Shown in pieces: positions 1 through 9,300 of a DNA stretch of 64,000 nucleotides. The position numbers were made by a program, and so were the translations under genes. The notes under the pieces are model-generated. The model was given only the letters and a program-made list of their open reading frames with translations. It was not told where the DNA came from and made no database searches. The DNA is taken from contig JAGTXZ010000003.1 of assembly GCA_018398575.1 (NCBI GenBank), forward strand, positions 3,348,001 through 3,412,000, given 5' to 3'. Source of the stretch: Ampelomyces quisqualis. Its lineage: Eukaryota > Ascomycota > Dothideomycetes > Pleosporales > Phaeosphaeriaceae. Position 1 is the stretch's first letter. Every line of letters begins with the position of its first letter.

Positions 1-338
1 ATATGATTACTTAATCCTGGAGAGTTAGTATCTCTTATTGGATGAGAATAAATACGATCCGAAATAGCATACTGTTCTCCCGTAAGATTAACTCAACATT
101 CACCAAATAGAATAAAGTAAATTGTACAACATAAACCATACAATAGATGTAGAAAATAGAAAATATAAATAAAAGAGCATAAAGATAAATTAGCTCATAT
201 AAAATATAAAATGAATTTACCCCATCTATGATAACTGTATTTTACATAACTTTTACATAAGTTTTGTTGTAGATAAGTATAGCCGTAACTAGTACTCAAA
301 ACAATAATGCTATATAAGTGTGAAAACAGCCAGCACTA
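1..338 (-). CDS. Partial membrane-protein ORF at window edge
   Basis: With TGA as Trp, the minus strand is open from a TAA near 340 to the window edge. It encodes a hydrophobic stretch (WGKFILYFIWANLSLC, then FLHLLYGLCC) followed by a polar part (GEQYAISDRIYSHPIRD). I do not recognise it as a standard mitochondrial gene. It lies directly downstream of a cox2 5' fragment (350-410), a placement like that of other membrane ORFs in this window. The start is unclear and the end lies outside the window. It could be a degenerate extension rather than an expressed protein. Confidence 0.35.
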
Positions 339-349
339 TGTTAGAAGTA

Positions 350-410
350 GCTAGCACTATCTTGGAAGTAAAGTCCTCAACCACTAGGCGCATCACATCT
401 AATTACACTT
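350..410 (-). pseudogene. cox2: Displaced cox2 5'-end fragment (SCDAP leader)
   Basis: Translating the minus strand gives a degenerate VIRCDAPSGWGLYFQDSAS, clearly the mature N terminus of Cox2 (SCDAPRAWGLYFQDSAS at 23.1 kb). A TAA follows immediately, so it is a remnant. A shorter echo of the same sequence sits beside it at about 330-349. It is one of five copies of this segment in the window. Confidence 0.75.
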
Positions 411-630
411 AAATTGAATGTAAAATACATTTACTTTAAATGAATATTGGTGTAACAGTTTATAGTAGAAAAGTACTATATTAGATTACACCATAAATAG
501 CTTGGTTATAATCAGATTTTTATCTAACTTTTAGATCTAGATAAAACGCTTATATTATAACCGTCTAGCCTTTTAATAGTAATCGATTAACCATTGTACA
601 ATGATTTACTCTAAAAAAAAGGTAGAAACG

Positions 631-1007
631 AATATTTACGAGAGCCACATACGTTTAATTTAAGGAAAAAAAAAATATATATATTGGATGGTAAACCAAC
701 TATTAGAATAAAATATTTAATACTTCAATATTTTTCCTCTAATTATACTAGTATATATTTTATAGTAATATTCCTATAAATAAAACCTCTATTACTTTCA
801 ATACGTTACATAAGCTGTCTAAAACCAAAACCGATAATGAAACTTTTAATGGAGACGTTTACATAGACACGTTTACATGTAGTATCTCATTAACACGGTC
901 ACGTTTACATGAAATATCTCATTAACATGATAAAATTTCTATTTTCATAATATACCAATCTTTATGCTATTTTTATACAATTTAGTTTACAAGTAAACAT
1001 CTACCTA
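631..1007. repeat. Dispersed repeat R1, copy 1
   Basis: About 375 bp matching 39236-39606 in the same orientation at high identity, for example the shared stretch around ATGGAGACGTTTACATAGAC. Neither copy contains a convincing ORF. Copy 1 lies downstream of nad4 and copy 2 lies just upstream of the cox1 start. It is a plausible site for recombination between copies. Confidence 0.85.
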
Positions 1008-1043
1008 TAATAGGTATAATTTAGAGGCAATATTTTAGTTAAA

Positions 1044-1273
1044 GGGCTTTAATAAACCTAAGTTAATCTTCTCCCCTAAATTGCTTTTTATAAAAACGTA
1101 ATTGCAATTTTCCAGTTAGATAAAAAATTATTTATCGACTGGGATTTGTTATACTGTTTGTTTCTTTTTTTTTTGTTTTTTTTTGATTAATGTATTCATT
1201 AATCAAAATAAAAGGTCGAAACTATTAGGTAAAAGCATTACCTTTCATAACAAGTTCATTGTAAAAGAACAAT
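1044..1273 (-). repeat. Structured intergenic element, copy A
   Basis: One of eight elements sharing (minus sense) a small 5' hairpin, CTTGTTAT/ATAACAA(A), CCAG/CTGG, TTGCA/GCAATT, then GGGGAGAAG, a hairpin, and AAAGCCC. In copy A the first hairpin is ATTGT/ACAAT. The loop of the TTGTTAT stem carries a 76-bp insert (1154-1229) that occurs inverted in copy H. A GC-rich double hairpin lies next to it at about 1283-1325. It sits just downstream of a cox2 3' remnant. Confidence 0.8.
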
Positions 1274-1365
1274 TATATTTAGCCCCGGCGTCGTCTTTGC
1301 AAAGCAAACAAGACTGGGGCTGCGAGGCCGAAAACCCTTTTTACAATATATTAGTAAGTTTCTTA

Positions 1366-1440
1366 CTATTGTTCTTGTAATAAAGTTAAAAATTTATCTA
1401 AAGATACAGATTCTACAACAATAGACATATAACTCTGTAA
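1366..1440 (-). pseudogene. cox2: Displaced cox2 3'-end remnant 1
   Basis: Minus-strand translation reads SIVVESVSLDKFLTLLQEQ then TAG, matching the extreme C terminus of Cox2 (MPIVVESVSIEKFL in the active gene at 19.4 kb). Nothing upstream continues the cox2 frame, so it is an orphan end. Structured element A follows directly, the same arrangement as remnant 2 with element F near 18.0 kb. Confidence 0.8.
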
Positions 1441-1577
1441 TAGTTCCTTGTATTCAACCTACACTAAAATCAAAAGAATAAATGTAATAAAGTACAATAA
1501 CTATATTTATCAGTGGTAGCTCAAATGGATCTATAGCTTCAATTCTCATAGGTGGTCACATATAATCTAATTATATT

Positions 1578-3296
1578 TTAATCTTCTCTACCGAATTTAC
1601 AGTCACAGTCATCGTCATATCACCTGTAACCGTCACAATCCAAACATTCAACAGGAATATATATTGGGTCTGGACCGTATGCCGAAATTTCATTTGGATT
1701 TGATTTAATATAATCATGGTTAGGGAGCTCCTCACTAGGGAGGTTAAAGACCTCTAGTCATTGTAGAGGATCTCAATTCTCTGAACCATAATCTCAATCT
1801 ACTCAACGTCCTACAGGCGCATCACAGCTAATAACAGAAAAATCGAAAGAGTAAATTAGAGTTGAAACTGAATAGTGAACAGCGTCTAATATTGGTGCAG
1901 GATAAATTCCAAATAATATAGTAGGTATTACTAATAGTAATAGTATTGTAAATTCTCTTTTAGTTAAGTCTGGTATACTAAAAGTAAACATTCTTGAATA
2001 AACACCTCCAAATGCTATTCTTTGATACATATAAATAGTATAGGCTGCAGAAAAGATTATAGAAGAACTCGCAAAAACACCAAATAGTGATGATCTTTCA
2101 AATACACCATATAATGATAAAAATTCTCCAATGAAATTTAATGATAGAGGTGCTCCACAATTAGAAAGACATAATATAAAGAATAGTATAGAGAATAAAG
2201 GCATTACTTGAGTAACTCCTTTGTACAAAGATATTACTCTTGTATGAGATCTATCATATAACACCCCTCCTGCAGAAATAAATAGACCAGGTGACACTAA
2301 TCCATGAGCCAACCCTAAGTTTATAGCACCTTCAATTCCTTGTATACTGTTACTGAAGACACCTAAAAGGTAAACTGCCGCATGAGAAACAGAACTATAT
2401 GCTATAAGTTCTTTAATATCTATTGTTCTTAATGTACTAAGACTAGCATATATTATGGTAATAACCCCTATTAAGAAAATTATATAAGTATATACCATAT
2501 AGGCCTTAGGTAATAAAGGTAAAATTAATCTTAGTATACCATATAAACTTAATTTAAGAACAATTGCCGCTAAAATAATACTTCCTCCTAAAGGTGACTC
2601 AACATGGGCCTTTAGAAGTCATGTATTTAAAAAGATTGTAGGAGTTTTTACAGCAAAAGCTATAAAAATACCATAAAACAGGAAAAGTTGCGTTAAATAA
2701 ATTAAATTCCCTTTAAAAAGAGTATCCAAATCAGTAGCACTCATAATAGATGACATTGCTAATATAGAAATCAATAAAAATAAAGAACCCCAAAGTGTAT
2801 ATAAGAATAAATAAAAACTAGCCTTTACTCTGTTATCCGAACCAAATAGACCTATTAGTATGAATAACGGTGGTAAAATAGATTCAAAAAAAATATAAAA
2901 AAGTAAAATATCTAATACTATGAAAACCGCCAACAATAGACTCTCTAACAATAGTATTATAATAACAAAAGATTCTACATCTTTTGTTATTGATTTTCAG
3001 TTGGATACTAGTGAAATGGGAATAATTAGTGTAGTTAATAAAACGAAGTATATAGATAGACCATCTATACCTAAATAAAAATCATAATAACTTATTTCAT
3101 AATACTCTTGGACAAATTGAAACTGGTTTGTACTAAAGTCAAATAAAATGAAAATAACTAAAGAAATAAAGAAATTTAAGATAGATGTAATTAAAGCTAT
3201 TAATTTCATGTTTTCTGTAGATATTCCACGATCTTTATTCATTAATATTGAAAGTACACCTAGTAGAGGTGTAAAAAGTAAACATGACAATAACAT
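1578..3296 (-). CDS. nad4: NADH dehydrogenase subunit 4 with C-terminal extension
   Basis: Proton-pumping membrane subunit of respiratory complex I. One uninterrupted frame of 572 codons when TGA is Trp; under the standard code it falls into three pieces. Recognisable features include the start MLLSCLLFTPLLGVLSI, IPISLVSNW, LKAHVESPLGGSIILAA and HGLVSPGLFISAG. The family normally ends around HYSVSTLIYSF at about 480-490 residues. Here the frame runs on through FSVISCDAP, a copied Cox2 leader, into about 75 acidic and Cys-containing residues (VECLDCDG, YDDDCDCKFGRED) before TAA at 1578-1580. No intron was seen. Structured element B lies about 350 bp upstream. Whether the tail is retained or processed cannot be told from sequence. 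Confidence 0.95.
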
Positions 3297-3407
3297 TTAT
3301 AAAAAAAAAGGTTATAAGTACTTCTATATCGTATGGAATGGGAAATGGCCAGACCAAGTTTTAAATTACACCGTATATATCGTAAGGTAAAAAAATTCTA
3401 GGTAAAA

Positions 3408-3643
3408 GCATACATTTATGCATTCTAGAAGAAATATTTCGGATAGTTGTAATATAAACTCTTTAGCTTAGTATATTATAATACCGTTAAACCAGTAAGA
3501 ATTCTTCATGTATTAACTCTTTATAGTAATGTATTTGCTATAAAGAGTTTCATACATTACATTACTATAAATTTGTATATACTTTTTCTTAAAAATAGTT
3601 GGTTTATTCCTAATAATTCTCACTTAGAGCTTATATTTGTAAA
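3408..3643. repeat. Dispersed repeat R2, copy 1
   Basis: About 235 bp similar to 12243-12476 in the same orientation (shared GAAATATTTC, TAGTTGTAATATAAACTCTT and TTTCTTA...ATAGTTGGTTTATTC). In both places it abuts a structured element (B here, E there), so repeat and element were probably copied together. No ORF. Confidence 0.75.
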
Positions 3644-3832
3644 GGGCTTTAACTAAAAAAAAAAATCTAGTCTTCTCCCCTAATTGCCTTTTGTGGTGTG
3701 GGATGGAAATTTTCCAGCTTCTATAAACAATATTTGTTTAAACTGGGATTTGTTATCTTCTTATAAATAAAATGTAGCTATAGATAACAAATTTTATCTT
3801 TTTCATAACAAGTTAACTGTCGAAAGAACAAT
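3644..3832 (-). repeat. Structured intergenic element, copy B
   Basis: Element of the A-H family upstream of nad4. The hairpin between GGGGAGAAG and AAAGCCC is closed by ACTA/TAGT, where copy F uses ACCA/TGGT, a compensatory difference. The TTGTTAT/ATAACAA stem is intact. Confidence 0.8.
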
Positions 3833-4212
3833 TATTTTTGTAAAACCTACATATTTTAGATCTTCTACAAGCTCACGAAATTAGCGGTTATTAGCCACAT
3901 AATAAGTAACAGAAGATCTAATAAATATAACGCAACGGTCAGGGAAATATAAGTGTCCAACTCATATCTCATGGATTTAATACTATTTCACTCTTCCCAA
4001 TCTCAAGTAAGGATTGACCAGATTACCAGACAAAATATTACCGCAAATCATACAGGAGAGATAATGAAACAGGCCAACCTGTTCGCATCCCACCTAGCGA
4101 ATTTCGAGCTAATCACAATCACTAGTAAATTGGTTAGATAAGTTATTAATATTGTTGTTATAAATATTGTTTTCATGTTTATTTAAATCTAATAGTATAA
4201 TTTACTCTTAAT
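3833..4212. other. Intergenic region with inverted repeat and GC-richer segment
   Basis: About 380 bp without a convincing gene. A perfect 9-bp inverted repeat (AGATCTTCT at 3859, AGAAGATCT at 3911) brackets about 43 bp. The stretch at about 3930-4130 is visibly richer in G and C than the surroundings. It carries a 62-codon plus-strand frame with no recognisable family, which I do not call as a gene. Confidence 0.4.
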
Positions 4213-4421
4213 CTAATGTAATTCTAATGCGTCTTTAATATAAGAACAAGATAATACTACAAATACTTGAGATTGTATAAAGGCAATACCTAATTCTAAT
4301 CCAGAAAAAGGCAATAATAAATGCTAATGGTAATAACCCTAATATAAAGAAAATAATACCAGAACTCATAATATTGTATGTAAATCCACTAAGTATATTA
4401 AGTAACATATGTCCTGAAAGT
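4213..4421 (-). pseudogene. atp6: Displaced, frameshifted atp6 3' exon
   Basis: Second copy of atp6 exon 3, reading SGHMLLNILSGFTYNIM then a hydrophobic segment ending SCSYIKDALELH and TAG. It is 209 nt against 208 nt in the active exon. The extra T lies in the run before CTGGA (AFSGLELG) and shifts the frame. Its residues (GIIFFILGLLPLAFIIAF) look closer to the usual fungal Atp6 than those of the active exon. It is therefore probably the original exon, displaced by an incoming copy at 6343-6550. Confidence 0.88.
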
Positions 4422-4582
4422 CGTTAAACAAATTAATCCTCAGATTATGCTATTTATCAACATAAGTATACTTTTATTGCTTTATAATTCAATTAGGTGG
4501 TATCCGGATAAAGTACACGGCGTATGCCACAGTATTCTAGTTTACTAATTTGAACCAATATTTTGCTTTAAAGGTTTATATA
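4422..4582 (-). mobile_element. Tail of atp6 intron 2 duplicated beside the displaced exon
   Basis: Nearly identical to 6551-6711, the 3' end of atp6 intron 2 including the last codons of its GIY-YIG gene region. The duplicated block is therefore intron tail plus exon 3, showing that the copy event spanned the splice site. Confidence 0.8.
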
Positions 4583-4613
4583 GACTTTTTATCTTTATTT
4601 AAAAGTGTTTATA

Positions 4614-4800
4614 GGGCTTTAATCTTCATAGGGTTTAACCTGCATAAGATAGCTTCTCCCCTGTTGCTGTATATAAATAGTAATAATATTGTAGAATGCA
4701 ACTTTCCCATTCGCCTCTGTTTACTTAGGGGAATGGGGATTTGTTATAGCTATTTTGTATTCTATACAATTTAGTATAACAAGTTAACTATAATCTATAG
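4614..4800 (-). repeat. Structured intergenic element, copy C
   Basis: A-H family member with the most changed stems: GTTGC/GCAAC instead of AATTGC/GCAATT, CCCATTC/GAATGGG instead of CCAG/CTGG, and 5' hairpin CTATA/TATAG. Pairing is kept while sequence changes, which argues for selected RNA or DNA structure. Confidence 0.8.
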
Positions 4801-5071
4801 AAACAAAAGAAAAAGTAAATATTTTAAAAGGAGTGAAAAAACGTTAAGATAAACATAAAACATAGTAAATCTTTAGAAACAAATGAAAAAAAGGAATAAA
4901 CAGGACAAAAAATAAAGAATATCAATAGAAAATAAAGAAAAACATAGCGAGAGTTCGTATAGAGTAAATAACATAAAAAACAATAAAAGTTTATAAGGAC
5001 TACGTTTTAGATAATAAAATTTTTAATGTAATTACAATTCTAATGGATCTTTATACAATAACAAGGTAAAA

Positions 5072-6256
5072 CTACCTCTTTTTATTAACAGCTGTGAATC
5101 CTCTATAATTTTCATCCACTGGTGGTGAATCTTCCTTCACTGGTTGTGAAGTTTCCTCCTCTGATTCTCAAGGTTCCTCATATATAGGATGTGGTTTATA
5201 TGGTAGACCTCGTGCTTGTTTTTTTAATGCATACTTATTTTTCCTCCTCTCAGAGATAGCTTCTCAATTTCTTGTTCTTGATTCCAGATTTTGTTGTTTA
5301 ACTCGTTCCTTTTTCTCTTCAGGACTTAAATGATCCAGCTTTGCATATGTTTTGCATCTTCTACCCCGTAGTAATGCTTGTTGTTCACGCTGTTTCCTTT
5401 GACGCTGTCTATTTTTCAGTGTCTTAGGACTAGGTTCATTGGGTCCATTGGGTCCTTTGGGTTCCATATTGGGTTCATTGGGTTCCATATTGGGTTCATT
5501 GGGTTCCATATTGGGTTCATTGGGTTCCATATTGGGTTCATTGGGTTCCATATTGGGTTCATTGGGTTCCATATTGGGTTCCATATTGAGGTTTTCCCCT
5601 GGATTTTGGCCTAAATCAGAGTCAGGATATTTATTACCATTATTATTGTTAGACTCCATTTTTAGTATATGTCTTAGATATTTTGCAAAAGGTATAATTA
5701 CTTCTATTCATATACAACCCAGAAAATATAGAATTAAACCTGTAATAATTAATGAGTTTAGCTCTAACATTATTTTATATAACTTTGGATAATTATAAAT
5801 AATTCAAGTATTATTTTCAAGATAGTTTTTAAAAATTGAAAAAGACCATAATATAAAGTATAATTGAAAATTACCATGAAAAATACAAACAAACCCAGTT
5901 ATTATTAAAAATACATTTAAGCTAAGCTTACCTTCCATTATTCTTAAATATTCAGAATAAATATATAAAATGGTATAATTAATTAAAGTTTCCTTTTTTA
6001 ATGTATTTTCTATGTACGATAATACTTTATCAGTTAAGAAATTAAAAGCACTGAAAAAATTATTGACACATCTATATAAAAATGGATACTTTTCTAAAAA
6101 AAATGGATACTTATCTAAAAATATTTTAACCCTATATGTAATATATTCAGATAGTTTATTAAGCAATACCTTTCTCATTAAGTATACAAAATTCTGACTA
6201 GTATTTTTAGAGACTAGCTGTAAGACGACAATAAAAATATTACTAGATAGCAACAT
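5072..6256 (-). CDS. Membrane ORF with MEPNEPN repeats downstream of atp6
   Basis: 394 codons from ATG at 6256 with TGA as Trp. The open frame extends upstream to overlap the end of atp6 exon 3 in a different frame. The N-terminal half has several hydrophobic segments with KYPF and YPFLYR, then YSEYLRIMEGKLS, and ends the membrane part with IIPFAKYLRHILKM. A charged half follows: seven or so repeats of MEPNEPN, then Lys/Arg-rich RQRQRKQREQQALLRGRR and LSPEEKKERVKQQ. The nad3 extensions share the motifs KYPF or RYPLLYK, Y-x-E-Y/F...G-N/K-L, P-x-x-x-K...ILKM and STEEKARRR, so these form a family. Function unknown; no endonuclease motif seen. Confidence 0.7.
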
Positions 6257-6342
6257 AGGTGTATAATCATTTGATAAAATTTGTTTGCTACTAAACAAAG
6301 GAGAAGCTGGCTTTGTCAAGCATATATACAGAATGTTTTTAA

Positions 6343-9300
6343 TTAATGTAATTCTAAAGCATCTTTTATATAAGAACAAGATAGAACCACAAAAACTTGA
6401 GATTGTATAAATGCAATACCTAATTCAAGTCCAGAAAATGCCATTATGAATAATAATGGTAATAATCCTAAGAGCAAAAAAAGCAAACCCGAGCTCATAA
6501 TATTGTATGTAAATCCACTTAAAATATTCAAAAGCATATGTCCTGAAAGTCGTTAAACAAATTCATCCTCAGATTATGCTATTTATTAACATAAGTATAC
6601 TTTTATTGCTTTATAATTCAATTAGGTGGTATCCGGGTATAGTACACGGCGTATACCATAGTATTCTAGTTTACTAATTTGAACCAATATTTTCCTTTAA
6701 AAGGTTTAGTTCTATTATCTTTTAAGTATAAAGTTATACTGGCTTGACGATAACCTAATGCTCTAGCAGCAGCTGTAATAGAAGAGTATAATGTAACCTG
6801 TTTAGTGTCGACATTAGTAACCTCCACTTTCATAGAAGTTTTTTGAACCTTTTCGTTAATTAAATTTCTACTTTTGTCATCTGAGTTTAAATTTAATTTA
6901 AAAGTATATTTACCTAAAACAGGTTTATCTTGTTTCAAGTAAATGTAATGTTCAATATATCTTTTGTCAATATCCAAAGCTCGGGCAGCAGCTCTAATGG
7001 CATGGTAAGTGGTAGTAGTGTTTTTTTCCAAATCAGTTACCTCAACTTCGATACCACTAGATTGACCTTTAGATAATTTAGTTAAAAATTCTGGAGATTT
7101 GAATGTCTTAGATGCAGCGATACGCATATTTTCTATTGTAGCTTCAGAATGTGTTCATCCAGATCCTCGGAAAGGGCTTCCAGGTATTTTTAATATATTA
7201 TACTCAGGAGAGTATACTTCAAAAAAGTGTTTTTCTCTAGACATAAGACTATCTTTGTCACAAATTTCTAAGATAGTAAGAGTAAAGTTAGTATAACCGT
7301 ACTTTAATAATGCAACGTTAATAGGCATACTTTTTTCGTTTAGCATTCTATTTACATTGTAATATTCCAAAAGCCTACGGTACCCGGATTAAGTTTTGGG
7401 TTACCAATAACTACTACTTTTCAGGTTTTACCACCCTTTCAACTTGGTAACGTTTTTTAACTAAAAAGGGACCTTGTGTATTTTTAACTCTTCTACCTAG
7501 TGAAGGTCTTGTAACACCCATTGCTTCAGCTGCTCTAGTTAAAGAAGTATATATTGAACTTTCATTTGTTTTTAAATCTAAAACTCTTAATGCTGTCCCA
7601 GTACTTTCACTCATCTTATCTCTAGCTGATCCTGAAAGAAAATTTTTCCCTAATCTAGCTAAACTAATAAAGGCTTTAGTTTCTTTACTATGAGTTTTAC
7701 CAAAGTTGGGATTATTAATACCTTTATTGGCCAAACTAAGTAAATTTTTACTTTGTTCTGTGTGTTTACGCCCTTTAGCATATTTACTCATTTTTAGTAG
7801 GCTTTCCTCCGAATGCTTACTTCCAAGTCTTGAACCTGCGATAGTCAGTATATTATATTCAGGTTTTAATAAATCAAGATTATATTGTTCTCTACTTATA
7901 GCGTTTTCCGCTGTACAGTATTCTAATATTTCTAATTGGAAATTAGAGTAACCATGCTTTAAAATTGCACTATTTATTCGGCTTTTACTTTTTGCTATTC
8001 TAACTGAAAGATAAGAAAAATCATAGTACACTCTAAATCTTCGGGCTAGATTTACACTACTACCAATATAGGTATTACCATTTACTTTGTTTACTCAACG
8101 ATAAATACCTGCTTTATTTTTAGAGCTTTTTAGTATAATTGACTTGTTCAAAAAAGCGTCAGGATATGTTACAACAGGAATAATGCTGCTGCTTACCATT
8201 GGTTGACCATTTGTAACCTGTGAGTAATTTCTACGATAAATTGAATTATATTTAAAAGGATACCTTTTATAAGAGAAGGAATGTGAAATAGGTCTTTGTT
8301 TTCGTAATGACAAGGCTATCCTAACTTGTCCACGAACTTAAATGATCTTTGTTATAATTCTACTTGTTATGATTCTAATCTTTATAGATGAAACCTGCTC
8401 CCTACGTACTTCTTACCATTCAATTTATTAGTTCACATGTATATCCCGGATTTACCTTTAACACAACTAAGGATACTTAGTTTGTCTTTGTCAGCATCAG
8501 AGAAAACAGCTAAACCAGAAGAGTCTTCAGAAGAGGAACCCTCACTTTTTGAAGTTGAAAACGCCCTTACGTCAATAGGTCTTAAACACTTCGTAGAGAA
8601 GGCATAATTTTTAGATGGATTAAACAGGCTACGCGATCTCACGCTATGTAAGTGAAAACAATAAGATGGAACAGATCTCTCCGTAGAATTTTTAACAGTA
8701 GATAATTTAAGTCGTTAACAACTTTATCCTTTCTTTAAAGGTATATATAAACTTTGTCCCCTTATTTAAAGGTGTTTATATACTTTATCCTTTCTTTAAA
8801 GTGTTACATAATAAACTTCACATAATACGAAATTACCGAAAGATTCTGCTATTTATTAACATAAGTATACTTTTATTGTTTTATAAGTCCATATATAGTT
8901 ATATTAATTTTCCTTTTTGATACACTCTTCCTATTCGACTATCGAGTTGATAGAATGAACAAAAACAACGAAAATAGATATTATAAAATGAGGATAGGCT
9001 ATTGTTATAGCTTTAATCTTAGGTTACTTATTTTCTCCTAAGAACCGGCTTTCCCGGCGACTAGAGTACACCTTACCTTTAGTTTAATCTAAGGGAAGAA
9101 CCGTCTACTCGTTGCTCTTTTACAGATAATTATCTGATTTAGATCCGCGATTACCCATTCCTATTACTAGGATCTCTAATGATATTACTATACCCTCAAT
9201 CATAAATGAGGCCAGTTAAGAAGTTTCCGTCTTATCTTTAGTTATTAGAGCTTTAGGGCTTCTCCGGAGTTTGGCTCTTTGACGCAACAAGAATGAGGTA

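Noticed and set aside
1044..1273. Structured element as a VS or hammerhead ribozyme or a group I intron core
   Set aside because: No CUGAUGA/GAAA core, no VS core sequence, no paired R/S core motifs as in the introns here. Left as an unnamed element.
1803..3296. nad4 as three separate genes under the standard code
   Set aside because: Pieces are separated only by TGA, which encodes conserved Trp throughout this genome; they form one nad4.
5378..5792. Plus-strand ORFs with GFIGFHI or ILGSLGS repeats
   Set aside because: Shadow translations of the MEPNEPN repeat on the other strand; the minus frame is longer and continuous with flanking coding sequence.
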